Of a stretch of 64,000 nucleotides of DNA, positions 34,803-43,878 are shown piece after piece. Each line of letters starts with the position of its first letter. Within the stretch, counting starts at the first letter, position 1. The notes beneath the pieces are model-generated. The model made no database searches. It saw only the letters and a program-made list of their open reading frames with translations, and was not told the origin of the DNA. The position numbers were made by a program, and so were the translations under genes. Source of the stretch: Bacillus tuaregi (lineage in GTDB: Bacteria > Bacillota > Bacilli > Bacillales > Cytobacillaceae); assembly GCF_900104575.1 (NCBI RefSeq), contig NZ_LT629730.1, forward strand, positions 1-64,000, written 5' to 3'.

Positions 34803-35603
34803 ATGAAAGGGAAAAGGATTACTGTCATGTGGAAGTATGTAATCAATGCATACTTATTGTTTTGGGTAATGGTCTTAGGACTTGGCGGGCTGGTATCGCA
34901 GGTACTGCACGGTACGCCAGCGGCGATGCAATGGGTTGTTGTCATATGCAGCTGGTCTCCGACGATTGTGCTCCTTGTGATGCTGAAAAAGCTCAAGCCT
35001 GGAATTACAGTAAAGGAATTTTATCAAAAGGCGTTCAAAGAAAAATTGCAAATGGGCCCTATTTTATTAGTATTTGTCATCGCATCAGGTGTTCTCATAT
35101 TATCGGCGTTGATTCTATCCATTACCCAAAAGACGTCCATCAATGAGCAGTTAATCTTTGATTGGTCCATATTGCCGAGCGCACTTTTGTTTACGCTTTT
35201 ACAGGGAGCTTCCGGCGAGGAATCAGGCTGGCGTGGGTACCTACGTCCGGAATTAGAGGAGCGATATGGATTCTTGAAAGGGAACGTTACCTTGGGTGTA
35301 ATCTGGGCGTTCTGGCACGCACCGCTTTGGTTTGTCTCAACCGATTACACCGGCTGGTCACTGTTTCTTTATATCATTGAAAACGTAGTGCTCCTAACCG
35401 CATTGACCTTTATCATGGCTATTATAATGAAGAAATGTGATAATCTTTTTTATGCCTTCTGGGTTCACTTCTGTTTTAATTTCTCGATGGTGTTCTGTCC
35501 GGATGATACTTATTTCTTTGTCGTCTTTACCGCACTGTATCTGGTCGCTTCATTAATATTACTGGGACAAGGGGACAGGTCCGTTGTCCCAAAAGGTAGG
35601 TAA
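34803..35603 (+). CDS. CPBP-family intramembrane metalloprotease
   Basis: 266 residues with seven to eight hydrophobic segments. The ABI/CAAX motifs are intact: [18 protein letters not shown] (EExxxR), FWHAPLWF and FWVHFCFN supply the Glu and His residues. Homologues cleave prenylated or other membrane substrates and include bacteriocin-immunity proteins. The gene starts 26 bp after an F3 element. Its last residues ([11 protein letters not shown]) are encoded by the F1 copy that follows. Confidence 0.9.
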   Translation: MKGKRITVMWKYVINAYLLFWVMVLGLGGLVSQVLHGTPAAMQWVVVICSWSPTIVLLVMLKKLKPGITVKEFYQKAFKEKLQMGPILLVFVIASGVLILSALILSITQKTSINEQLIFDWSILPSALLFTLLQGASGEESGWRGYLRPELEERYGFLKGNVTLGVIWAFWHAPLWFVSTDYTGWSLFLYIIENVVLLTALTFIMAIIMKKCDNLFYAFWVHFCFNFSMVFCPDDTYFFVVFTALYLVASLILLGQGDRSVVPKGR

Positions 35604-35703
35604 TGAAAGAGAATATGAAGGAAGCCAATATCAGGTTGGATTGTAGTGATATGGATTTTTTTATGATATTAATAATTGGGGGATAATAATCTGTCCCGTT
35701 TGG
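35562..35703 (+). repeat. F1 repeat, left two-thirds
   Basis: TGGGACAAGGGGACAGGTCC, TTGTCCCAAAAGGTAGG, hairpin with GTGATATGGATTTTTTT, then ATAATCTGTCCCGTTT. The right end is lost where the next gene's leader begins. Confidence 0.85.
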
Positions 35704-35717
35704 GAGTTGAAAAATTT

Positions 35718-36569
35718 ATGGCTGTAGAGAATATATTAAATGAAATCATTAAGGAGCTGAACGGGGTACCTGGCATTGTAGGGGTTGTTTTAGGAGGTTC
35801 AAGAGCAAGAGGCACTAATCATCCCGATTCTGATATTGATATTGGAATTTACTATGATGAATCGGCTGGTTTCAATGTCAACGATGTTAGCAAGGCTGCT
35901 ACTAAACTCGATGATGAACATAGAGAGAATGTAGTTACATCTTTAGGCGAATGGGGTGCTTGGATAAACGGTGGTGGATGGATTATTGTTCAAGGATATC
36001 ACGTTGATTTAATCTTTCGCGATATCAATAGAGTCGAGCGAGTCATTGATGAATCCTTATTAGGTAACGTTTCCGCTCATTACCATACTGGACATCCACA
36101 TGCCTATCTAAATGTTATGTATATGGGTGAAGTCGCCATCTGTAAAATATTAGATGATAAAACAAATCGAATAGCCGAGCTGAAAGCCAAAACCATGCCC
36201 TATCCAAAACCTTTAAAAGATGCAATCATTGGCTACTTTATGTTCGAAGCATCCTTTTCACTAATGTTTGCGAAAGATAATATCGATAAAGATGATATTT
36301 CGTATGTTACAGGGCATTGTTATCGATCCATCTCATGTCTGAATCAAGTCTTATTTGCTATGAATGAAGAATATTGCATCAATGAGAAAAAGGCAGTTCG
36401 AATGATTGACGGGTTTGATACAAAGCCACAAGACTACAAGAAAAGAATAGATAAAATATTCACCTTGCTTTCTCTAAGCATAGATAGGACAAGACAAGGG
36501 CTTGAAATCCTTGAAGAGCTTATCTCTGAAACGCGCGACAAGGGGACAGGTCCCTTATCCCAAAACTAA
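35718..36569 (+). CDS. Nucleotidyltransferase-domain protein (aminoglycoside-adenylyltransferase-like)
   Basis: 283 residues. VLGGSRARGTNHPDSDIDIG is the G-S-x(n)-D-x-D polymerase-beta-type nucleotidyltransferase motif. A helical C-terminal domain follows (GYFMFEASFSLMFAK, HCYRSISCLNQVLF), similar in layout to streptomycin/kanamycin nucleotidyltransferases. The substrate cannot be named. ATG 35718 is preferred over a TTG at 35676, which lies in the F1 repeat. The last residues ([11 protein letters not shown]) are F1-encoded. Confidence 0.85.
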   Translation: MAVENILNEIIKELNGVPGIVGVVLGGSRARGTNHPDSDIDIGIYYDESAGFNVNDVSKAATKLDDEHRENVVTSLGEWGAWINGGGWIIVQGYHVDLIFRDINRVERVIDESLLGNVSAHYHTGHPHAYLNVMYMGEVAICKILDDKTNRIAELKAKTMPYPKPLKDAIIGYFMFEASFSLMFAKDNIDKDDISYVTGHCYRSISCLNQVLFAMNEEYCINEKKAVRMIDGFDTKPQDYKKRIDKIFTLLSLSIDRTRQGLEILEELISETRDKGTGPLSQN

Positions 36570-36670
36570 ATCATTTAAGAGGATACAAAGAAAGCCCTGT
36601 CACATGGATGATAGTGATAGGGCTTTTTTATGATATTCATAATTTGGAGGGGAGACCTGTCCCCCGGCCC
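36535..36670 (+). repeat. F1 repeat with a shortened spacer
   Basis: Left end CGACAAGGGGACAGGTCCC, hairpin AGCCCTGTCAC / GTGATAGGGCTTTTTT, then right end GGAGGGGAGACCTGTCCCCC. About 80 bp of the spacer is deleted. It overlaps the end of the nucleotidyltransferase gene. Confidence 0.85.
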
Positions 36671-36761
36671 AGCGAATATATAATAGAAGAAACTCGGTTT
36701 TTTCCCTTTCAGGGCATAAAAAGTTCCATGTCCACAGGCTTCTTTCAAAGAGCATAAAGAA

Positions 36762-37550
36762 TTAGCTTGGTACGGTTTCTAATTGGTCAACCCATTGGAT
36801 TGTTAATAAATTCGGTAAAGTAGACGTTTCATAGTGAATCTGAATATGTTTTTTACATAGTACAGTTGCAACACATTCAATATATAAATTTCGCGCTTCA
36901 ATCAATACTTTATAGCTGCCTACATTGGGTAATGAATAATTGGGTAGTAAACCATTCTTTTGACAGTACTTTGTTTTATAAAAGGATCCTAATAAACTCG
37001 GTAATTCATTCAATTTCCCCTCTGTTAAATATCTCCTAATCAATGTTGAACTAATTTTTTGTTCGTTCCGTGTGAATTTCTCGACAACCGTTAGACCTAC
37101 TTGCTGCGTAGCTGCATAAGCTGCTAATGTATCAACAGTACCACTTGCCTTTGCCCCATATGTGTAATCGAATCCACAAATAATTTCTTTTGCATTTAAC
37201 CCTATGATATAGTCAGATAAAAATTGATCAGGCTCTACTTTTGCTAATTCTTTGGTGAATTCAACCACGTAGAAAATATGTACACCCAGTCTTTCTAGCT
37301 TTTCAGCTTTTTGTTCTAATGGCTCTAAATAGAAAACTTCTTTATTGGGAAATAACACACTTTTAGGATGCGGAAAAAAAGAGAGTACTGCTAATGATAA
37401 ATTTTGTGATTTGGCTTTTTCCTTAGCTGTTTGAATGACCCTTTGGTGTCCTAAGTGCACACCATCAAAGTAACCAAGCGCCATAGCCACATCAGGAGCC
37501 GATTGTTTAATCTCTTGTAAGTTATGAGCATTCACAAAAACAATTTGCAT
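36762..37550 (-). CDS. FAD synthetase-family protein (RibF-like, no clear flavokinase domain)
   Basis: 262 residues. An N-terminal adenylyltransferase domain: ALGYFDGVHLGHQRVIQTAK, LSFFPHPKSVLFP and IICGFDYTYGAKASG match bifunctional RibF. STLIRRYLTEGKL follows as in RibF, but the last 80 residues lack the flavokinase signatures of a usual 310-residue RibF. It may adenylate FMN only, or be regulatory. ATG 37550 follows AAGGAGGG; the upstream frame is rejected. No FMN riboswitch was seen ahead of it. Confidence 0.85.
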   Translation of the reverse strand: MQIVFVNAHNLQEIKQSAPDVAMALGYFDGVHLGHQRVIQTAKEKAKSQNLSLAVLSFFPHPKSVLFPNKEVFYLEPLEQKAEKLERLGVHIFYVVEFTKELAKVEPDQFLSDYIIGLNAKEIICGFDYTYGAKASGTVDTLAAYAATQQVGLTVVEKFTRNEQKISSTLIRRYLTEGKLNELPSLLGSFYKTKYCQKNGLLPNYSLPNVGSYKVLIEARNLYIECVATVLCKKHIQIHYETSTLPNLLTIQWVDQLETVPS

Positions 37551-37993
37551 GATAAAACCCTCCTTTTTTCTGTCTAACTTCCGTTTGTGCGACTTCATCA
37601 ATTAAGTCTTATGGTCCGTGTTCCTTTTATTTGGATAACCTTTCATATCATTCCTCGATTCTTAACCTATGTTTTAATCATAAATGAGTCTATTTAAAAA
37701 TATCATTTTAAATTTTATTGAAAATTCAGATAAAAACAATAAAATTTATACAAAACCAATTATGAATCTTTTTTTTGTCAGTTTTTGGGTAAATTCAGAT
37801 ATACCAACCTTTTCTAGCGTTAAAAATACCATTTTTAAAATGAAAAATTATCTCTTTTCTTTTTTTATTCTCTTTCCAACTTAAATGAGGATCTTCAATT
37901 TTTCCTTGTAAATCTCTTTTTTTTCAAATAGAATACATTTCATGGAAGATTCATTTACCGAATTTTCTCACAATTCTATTATTTTCTTAAAAG
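37551..37993. other. AT-rich intergenic region, no gene seen
   Basis: Contains the leader of the RibF-like gene and long A/T tracts. A 66-codon frame at 37684-37884 is made of low-complexity Asn/Phe/Lys codons with no ribosome site and is rejected. Confidence 0.4.
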
Positions 37994-38128
37994 AAGGCTC
38001 TGTTATTGTGGAAGGTTGAAAAATGCCTATAGGGTGTGCGGGCAGCTATTTCTTTTCAGCATGAAAAACTTGCTGAACGCATGCCCCATAGGCATTCAGA
38101 GAATGAACACTAGTGTTTAACAAAGCCT
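37994..38128. mobile_element. F3-related inverted-repeat element with a different core
   Basis: Ends AAGGCTCTGTTA and TTAACAAAGCCT. The right end read inward (AGGCTTTGTTAAACACTAGT) matches the F3 end. The core is a long hairpin: AATGCCTAT (38022-38030) with ATAGGCATT (38088-38096), enclosing TTCAGCA / TGCTGAA. The GC-rich F3 core is absent. Confidence 0.7.
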
Positions 38129-38150
38129 AAAAGAAAGTAATAATCATTTT

Positions 38151-38284
38151 GAAATGTGCATTTCTTGCATAATAAATGGAGGTGTGAAAGTATTCTAACG
38201 ATTCTTTGAAACTCTAACAATTGACTTAGGGGAAACAAGAAGACTTGAAACTGTCTTCAGTTTTCTGAAAAGTCTAATAATTCT
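38151..38284 (+). promoter_or_regulatory. Candidate regulatory region of the aromatic transporter
   Basis: GAAATGTGCATTTC (38151-38164) is a perfect palindrome. Three imperfect direct repeats follow, each of the type TGAAA-n-TCTAAY(R)ATT: 38185-38205, 38207-38223 and 38266-38284. They could bind the activator encoded at 39721-41520. No assignment is certain. Confidence 0.4.
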
Positions 38285-38333
38285 ATGAAGGTCGATGCGG
38301 AGGGGAAAATACGAAATATAGGGAGGATTTTAC

Positions 38334-39629
38334 ATGCGTTGGGTTGTATTAGGGTTTCTTTTCTTACTATCTGTATTAAACTATACGGATAAATCAGTTT
38401 TAGGATTAGCTGCAGAACCAATCATGTCTGAACTAAATTTATCTTATGATCAGTTTGGTTTAGTAGGAAGTAGCTTCTTCGCTGCATACGCTGTCGGAAG
38501 TATTCTTTTAGGTACATTAACGTATCGCTACAACACAAAATATTTATTAATGATGATTGCTTCTGGATGGACCCTTTCATTAGTAAGCGCTTACTTTGTA
38601 GAGACGTTAACACACTTAATTTTACTACGTATTGTCTTAGGTTTCTTCGAAGGTGGTACGCTCGGTTTATGTCTAGTACACCTAGCACGATGGTTCACTA
38701 GTGCACAACGTGGTGTTGCAACAGCTATTATGACTTCTGGTACAACAGTTGGTACATATTTAGCTGCACCACTTTTAGTTACGGGCATTACCAACTATGG
38801 TTGGCAGCATACTTTCGCATTGTTAGGGGTAGCTAGCTTAGCATGGGCACTCTTCTTCTTCTTTATGAGAGACGAGCCAAAGCAACCACTGGTCGAAGAC
38901 GTCAAATCCTTAGCTTCTAACAAGGAAGTACCGTTCAGGTATATTTTAAAAGTACTAATCAACCCGTATGTATTATCAATTTTAGTTGTAGGTTTCGTAT
39001 CGATGTGGATTACAACTTGGGTTCTTACTTGGGCACCAACTTACTTAACACAAATCGTTGGTCTTGAGCCACAAAGTATGAGCTTAATTTTCGCTGGAAT
39101 GGGTATTACAGGTACAATATTCGCCATTTTTGCAGGTAAATTTACAGACTTCTTATTCAAGAAAAATAAAAGCCTTATCAAATCCTATGATCGTGTATTA
39201 GTGACCGTATTGCTAGTTGGTGCTGCCTCTTACGCCATGACAACGATTGTATCTTCACCGGTTTTAGCATGCTTGTTCTTAGGGGTGGGCTTAGTCATGA
39301 ACACAAGCTTATTACCGTTAAATGCCGCGATTAAAACGTTAATTATTCCGAAAAATCTAGTAGGTAGTGTAACGGGGATTTCTTTATCTATTTCAAGTAT
39401 GGCTGGTGTAATCGGTCCATGGATTACTGGTTACTTTATTACACTTGCAGGAGATGACGTTCGCTCTGGCTTCAACTCAGGAGTGTTATTAATAGTTGGT
39501 TTATACGTTGTAACGGCAATCGTGTTATTGGCTACACGTAAGTTAAAAATTACAGCAACTGAGAAAGAAGATGCACGTCGTGCGATTGAAGAAGAACAAA
39601 TGAACTTAGGAGTTTCTGTAGAGCGGTAA
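38334..39629 (+). CDS. MFS transporter, anion/aromatic-acid symporter type
   Basis: 431 residues and twelve membrane segments. The N-terminus GFLFLLSVLNYTDKSVLGLA and RIVLGFFEGGTLGLCLVHLA are characteristic of the ACS family that takes up organic anions, including aromatic acids. GGGAGG precedes the ATG. Placed next to a ring-cleavage gene set and its regulator, it probably imports the aromatic substrate. It ends at a bidirectional terminator shared with the convergent regulator gene. Confidence 0.9.
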   Translation: MRWVVLGFLFLLSVLNYTDKSVLGLAAEPIMSELNLSYDQFGLVGSSFFAAYAVGSILLGTLTYRYNTKYLLMMIASGWTLSLVSAYFVETLTHLILLRIVLGFFEGGTLGLCLVHLARWFTSAQRGVATAIMTSGTTVGTYLAAPLLVTGITNYGWQHTFALLGVASLAWALFFFFMRDEPKQPLVEDVKSLASNKEVPFRYILKVLINPYVLSILVVGFVSMWITTWVLTWAPTYLTQIVGLEPQSMSLIFAGMGITGTIFAIFAGKFTDFLFKKNKSLIKSYDRVLVTVLLVGAASYAMTTIVSSPVLACLFLGVGLVMNTSLLPLNAAIKTLIIPKNLVGSVTGISLSISSMAGVIGPWITGYFITLAGDDVRSGFNSGVLLIVGLYVVTAIVLLATRKLKITATEKEDARRAIEEEQMNLGVSVER

Positions 39630-39665
39630 ACTCCCCCCACATGTTTGAAGTGAGGGATTCTTGTT

Positions 39666-39718
39666 AAAAAGAGACGGGAGACAAACTCGAAACATGAGTC
39701 TGTCTTCTGTCTCTTTTT
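39666..39718. terminator. Bidirectional terminator between transporter and regulator
   Basis: AAAAAGAGAC and GTCTCTTTTT enclose a second stem (AGACA / TGTCT, ACTC / GAGT). T-runs exist in both directions, suiting the two convergent genes. Confidence 0.85.
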
Positions 39719-39720
39719 TA

Positions 39721-41520
39721 TCATGCAAATTCCTCAAAGCTTAAGCTATTTGACAATATGAGCGCCTGAATCACTAACAAAGTATACGATGCTGTTGATG
39801 CGTTTTTTAGTGAAATTTGCAGCAGCTCTTCAATTTGCTTTATACGATATTGGACACCGCCGATGGATAACATCAGCTCGTCCATCGTTTCTTTTAAGCG
39901 CTGGCTATTTAATAAATAGACGTAAAGCGTGTGCAACAGCTCCTTTTTGCGAGGGTCGTCGAATTGGTATAAGTCCTTTAACGTCTTTTTCGCCATTTCA
40001 TGTAGCTGTTCGATACTCATGTTCTTTACAATATCACCAAGAATCCCCAAATCCTCGTAATCGGTTAGCAGCATTTGATTGGGGAAGCGCTGTGCGATTC
40101 GTGCCTCTTGTAGAGAACGTTCGAAATCCTTAAAGTGGGTATACTTTCCGCTAAGCCCGATTGAATAGTGATAGTTGCTATTTTGCTTCTCCATCTTTTG
40201 AAAAATATTCGTGATTTTCTTTTGCCAACCTTGCTCATCACTTAATGAGTTAAGGAGCGCGATTTCTTCCCCAAGCACTGCAAAAATACATGGTAAATCC
40301 CACGCTTTTGCCAATTTCGACAGCTGTGTGAGCTGGTCATGAATATCAATAATTTCGTTATTTTTCTGTTTCTTTTTCACCCGAATAATACCTGTATAGA
40401 ACGGGGGCTGAAACTTAAACGGTAAAAATTTATAGTAGGATTCAATATCCTTGATGTTTTGATTATGAATTAAGCGCTCTAATAGTGAACTGCGCATACG
40501 CTGCTGCTCTTCAAACTGCGCCTCCTCATATAAAATACATAGGGCCACGACTGTTGAAATACGCTCTAAAAATAAGTGATCGTTTTCATCCATATGCTCT
40601 TCCTCAAAGTAGAAAAAAGAACAGGTGGCATAATTTTTTTTATTAATAAGAACAGGTGCTGTCAATTTCCAATAGGTATTAGCCTTGTAATGTGAAACGT
40701 TGTGCTTGCCATTAAAATGCGATAATTCCGCCTTATCTTTATTAATGACTAGCTGCTGTTCGTCTGTTAAACCCATTTGACTTAACGGAGACCCGTGAAT
40801 ATCCTCAATTAAAATGGGGATGTTCAACAGCTCATATGCAGTCTGCACAATTTCATCCATCGAATGCTTATCTGTTACCTTTTGCGTGAGTTGGCCCTGA
40901 AACATTGAAATTTTTTCGAGCATTTGCTTATGATGCAAAAGTGTATCATAGGTCATTTCAAGCTCAGTCAGAATATTGTCGTTTTGATAAAGTTGAATAA
41001 GCTCCTCTTTTTCTTCAAGCCAGTCACGTTCCAAACGCACTTCAAACTCACAGCCTGAATCCCCTTTTGCGACGCACTTGTGCTCAATGGCAATAATCGA
41101 CACACCATATTCATATGACAATGCCCCACTCGCAAAGCCACATAACATATGACAAACACATTCATTTGCCAAACCATAATTTTTCAGGTGTAATGCTGCT
41201 TCGAATGATTCTACCCATTGTCCCCTCGTGTTGATACATTCAATCGTGTTGTCCGGATGGCGGACAATTTCTCCTGTGAAAATAACATCCTTCACGTGAC
41301 CTAAGCGCGAATGTCTCTTACCAACACGATTGATCGAGTTTTTATCTTGGAGATAATTTCTTGCTGATTCCATGCCAAATTCTTTACCAAATCGGAAGAG
41401 GAAACCTTTCGTTTTATGAGAGCCAATGTTGTCATTTAAATTATTTTTTAGTGTGTGGAAGGCATTTGCCGACATTAAAATATTTTTCGTTTCGCTAGAA
41501 TCAAAAGCAACTTCACTCAT
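39721..41520 (-). CDS. Hybrid regulator: XylR_N and V4R sensory domains with PucR/CdaR-type output
   Basis: 599 residues. The first 90 residues resemble the aromatic-binding activation domain of XylR/DmpR. ASGALSYEYGVSIIAIEHKC, VAKGDSGCEF and following residues form a V4R domain. A long GAF-like/helical middle follows, then a PucR/CdaR C-terminal helix-turn-helix (LYVYLLNSQRLKETMDELML, VQYRIKQIEELL). There is no sigma-54 AAA+ domain. It is divergent from the hydrolase gene and presumably activates the cluster on an aromatic effector. ATG 41520 has GAGG upstream. Confidence 0.85.
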   Translation of the reverse strand: MSEVAFDSSETKNILMSANAFHTLKNNLNDNIGSHKTKGFLFRFGKEFGMESARNYLQDKNSINRVGKRHSRLGHVKDVIFTGEIVRHPDNTIECINTRGQWVESFEAALHLKNYGLANECVCHMLCGFASGALSYEYGVSIIAIEHKCVAKGDSGCEFEVRLERDWLEEKEELIQLYQNDNILTELEMTYDTLLHHKQMLEKISMFQGQLTQKVTDKHSMDEIVQTAYELLNIPILIEDIHGSPLSQMGLTDEQQLVINKDKAELSHFNGKHNVSHYKANTYWKLTAPVLINKKNYATCSFFYFEEEHMDENDHLFLERISTVVALCILYEEAQFEEQQRMRSSLLERLIHNQNIKDIESYYKFLPFKFQPPFYTGIIRVKKKQKNNEIIDIHDQLTQLSKLAKAWDLPCIFAVLGEEIALLNSLSDEQGWQKKITNIFQKMEKQNSNYHYSIGLSGKYTHFKDFERSLQEARIAQRFPNQMLLTDYEDLGILGDIVKNMSIEQLHEMAKKTLKDLYQFDDPRKKELLHTLYVYLLNSQRLKETMDELMLSIGGVQYRIKQIEELLQISLKNASTASYTLLVIQALILSNSLSFEEFA

Positions 41521-41596
41521 GAAAATCACATCCTCATTTCTTTTTCAACTATTACCATCTTACAAAAGGGCTGTTTGGTTTTCAATAAATTTTAAA

Positions 41597-41664
41597 GATT
41601 TTGAATACTCACTCCATAAAAATCACTATTATGTTAAACGTATATAAAAGATATACTCAAAATC
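41597..41664. promoter_or_regulatory. Inverted repeat in the divergent regulator/catabolic promoter region
   Basis: GATTTTGA (41597-41604) and TCAAAATC (41657-41664) are perfect complements 52 bp apart, between the divergent regulator and hydrolase genes. The spacing suits a looped or two-site activator, but no family consensus is known to me. Confidence 0.4.
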
Positions 41665-41702
41665 ATAAATAACAGCCAATTAGCACAAGGGGGAACAAAA
41701 CG

Positions 41703-42599
41703 TTGACAATTTTTGAAGGGTTTCATAATAGTTTCGTATTAGCAAATGGTGTACGTACCCATTATTCCTGGGCCGGGACAGAAGGACCAGCAGTCATTTT
41801 GCTACATGGTGCAGGGCCTGGAGCTTGTGGTGCAGCGGGTTGGCGTTTTATGTTACCTGCATTAGCAAAGGCTGGTTTCCGCGCATACGCAGTCGATCAA
41901 CTATCAATGGGCTTAACAGATGCACGTCCTCACGCATGGCCAGTAAATGGTCATCAAAGCTTAGTGGATCATGTACATGATTTCATTGAAGCATTATGTC
42001 TAGATGAGGTATCAGTTGTCGGCAACTCGCAAGGTGCTTACATTGCCGCTAAATATGCAATTGACCATCCGGAAAAAGTAAATAAGGTTGTTTACATCGG
42101 CAGTAATACCATTTATCAAGCGATGCAAGAAGTACCTGAAAGAAAGCTGCGTTCATTCTTAGAAGTGATTGGGTACGACTATACAGAAGAATCGTTACGT
42201 AAATTCTTGTATCGCAATTCAAGTGAAGACACAGTGATTCCGGAAGAACTCATTCAACTACGTCATCAAGCTGCGACTCGTCCAGGCATAAAAGAATCAA
42301 ATCAAGCCTTCGATGCTTACTTAGCCAGAATGAATGAAGAACCAAAGCTTTGGAATCGATATTGCATTAAAGAGACGTTACCGAAATTAAACATTCCTGG
42401 TTTATTCATTTGGGGTAAACAAGATGCTGTCGCACCAGTGGAGACAGGATATAAGCTTGAGAAATTATTACCGAGCATTACATTCAAATATATTGAAAAC
42501 TGCGGTCACCAAGCACAAACGGACCAACCAGAAATCGTCAATAAGCTTGTCATTGATTTTTTAGCAGCAGAAAAAGATCAAACCGTTACAGTACAATAA
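41703..42599 (+). CDS. Alpha/beta hydrolase, probable meta-cleavage product hydrolase
   Basis: 298 residues. The oxyanion block ILLHGAGPGACGAAGWR, nucleophile elbow GNSQGAYIAAKYA, acid in FIWGKQDAVAPVETG and catalytic His in NCGHQAQTDQPE complete the triad. The GPGA signature and the dioxygenase two genes on suggest a BphD/XylF/HsaD-like C-C hydrolase acting on a ring-cleavage product. TTG start with AAGGGGGAA upstream. First gene of the catabolic operon. Confidence 0.85.
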   Translation: MTIFEGFHNSFVLANGVRTHYSWAGTEGPAVILLHGAGPGACGAAGWRFMLPALAKAGFRAYAVDQLSMGLTDARPHAWPVNGHQSLVDHVHDFIEALCLDEVSVVGNSQGAYIAAKYAIDHPEKVNKVVYIGSNTIYQAMQEVPERKLRSFLEVIGYDYTEESLRKFLYRNSSEDTVIPEELIQLRHQAATRPGIKESNQAFDAYLARMNEEPKLWNRYCIKETLPKLNIPGLFIWGKQDAVAPVETGYKLEKLLPSITFKYIENCGHQAQTDQPEIVNKLVIDFLAAEKDQTVTVQ

Positions 42600-42623
42600 A
42601 TAATTTTTGAAAGGAATGATTAC

Positions 42624-43811
42624 ATGGCAACGGCAATGGAAAACAAAGTACTTTTTGAAAACAAAGCGCTTTATGTGGAAATGATGGAAAAAGCAAAACG
42701 TATCGGTGAAGCGGCAGAGTTAGGTGCTAAGGAAGCAGATCACAACTCGACGATTTCTCAATGCGTCGCAGATATGATTCGTGAGGAAGAAATTCACCGT
42801 TTAATTTTACCAAAGGATTTTGGTTATCCACAGCTCGATTGGCGTACATTCGTTGATATGGTAAGTAAGGTTGGTTACTATAATTTATCTGCTTCATGGT
42901 TAACCTACTTCTTCTCGGCGCACAACTCTTGGGTATGCTACTATCCAAAGCATATTCGTGATGAAGTCATTAACCAAGGCGGATTCGTAGCCGACGTATT
43001 TGCACCAGTTGGAAAAGTGGAGCAGGTTGAAGGCGGCTATACTGTTTCAGGTGAGTACCATTTTGTCAGTGGTATCAATTTCTGTGACTGGGTTGGCGTT
43101 GGGGCAATGATGCAATTTGAAGACAGTGACAAGCCTGAGCGTGTAGGTATTTTGTTAAAGGTGTCTGATTTAGAGGTTGTGAAAGATTGGGATCCCCTTG
43201 GTCTACGAGGAACAGGCAGCAATACATTAATTGTCAAAGATGTTTTCGTTAAGCCTGAGGCGATTTTACGCTTTAGCAAAATTATTGAAAAGAGCCAACC
43301 ACCTTATGAGGATTTCGACCAAGACTACTTATACTACAACACACCATTCTATCCTGGTTTCTACGTAGGGTTCGCAGCCATGGCTGTTGGGGGCGCAGAG
43401 CGTGTCATTGATGAATTCGAAAAGCATACAGCTGGTCGTGTTCGCTTCTCGGGTGTAAACGAAAAAGACTCCCCTACAAGCCAACGTGTGCTTGCTAAGT
43501 TAAAAATTGAAATGCTTTCCGCTAAAGCTTTATTAACTGAATACATCACCATGATGGAAAATGATAAAGGCGGTCCGTACGAGGGAGCAAAATACAAGGC
43601 CATCCGTGCTGAAATTATCGAAAAATGTACTCAAATTGGCGTAAAAGCGCTATTGACTTTAGGCGGGCATGCCTTATTAAAAGGGCATCCAGTCGAGCTA
43701 TTCACTCGTGATTTAATCGCAATTGGAACACATATAACCTCTTTATATGAAGATGGCATGTTAGGCTACGGAAGACATTTATTCGGAGTGAATACAAACA
43801 TCCAAGGATAA
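42624..43811 (+). CDS. Group D flavin monooxygenase (HsaA/HpaH oxygenase-like)
   Basis: 395 residues with an acyl-CoA-dehydrogenase fold. YHFVSGINFCDWVGVGAMM, DPLGLRGTGSNTLIV and the C-terminal TQIGVKALLTLGGHALLKGH match two-component phenol/aromatic hydroxylase oxygenases rather than dehydrogenases. It should hydroxylate a phenolic compound to a catechol using reduced flavin supplied by a separate reductase, and no reductase gene is present here. AAAGGA lies before the ATG. It is between the hydrolase and the dioxygenase. Confidence 0.85.
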   Translation: MATAMENKVLFENKALYVEMMEKAKRIGEAAELGAKEADHNSTISQCVADMIREEEIHRLILPKDFGYPQLDWRTFVDMVSKVGYYNLSASWLTYFFSAHNSWVCYYPKHIRDEVINQGGFVADVFAPVGKVEQVEGGYTVSGEYHFVSGINFCDWVGVGAMMQFEDSDKPERVGILLKVSDLEVVKDWDPLGLRGTGSNTLIVKDVFVKPEAILRFSKIIEKSQPPYEDFDQDYLYYNTPFYPGFYVGFAAMAVGGAERVIDEFEKHTAGRVRFSGVNEKDSPTSQRVLAKLKIEMLSAKALLTEYITMMENDKGGPYEGAKYKAIRAEIIEKCTQIGVKALLTLGGHALLKGHPVELFTRDLIAIGTHITSLYEDGMLGYGRHLFGVNTNIQG

Positions 43812-43878
43812 TAGTTAATTGTGATTTGCATTTTACATGCCTTCTTTTATTAAAAAACTACCTATGAGGTGAATATAA

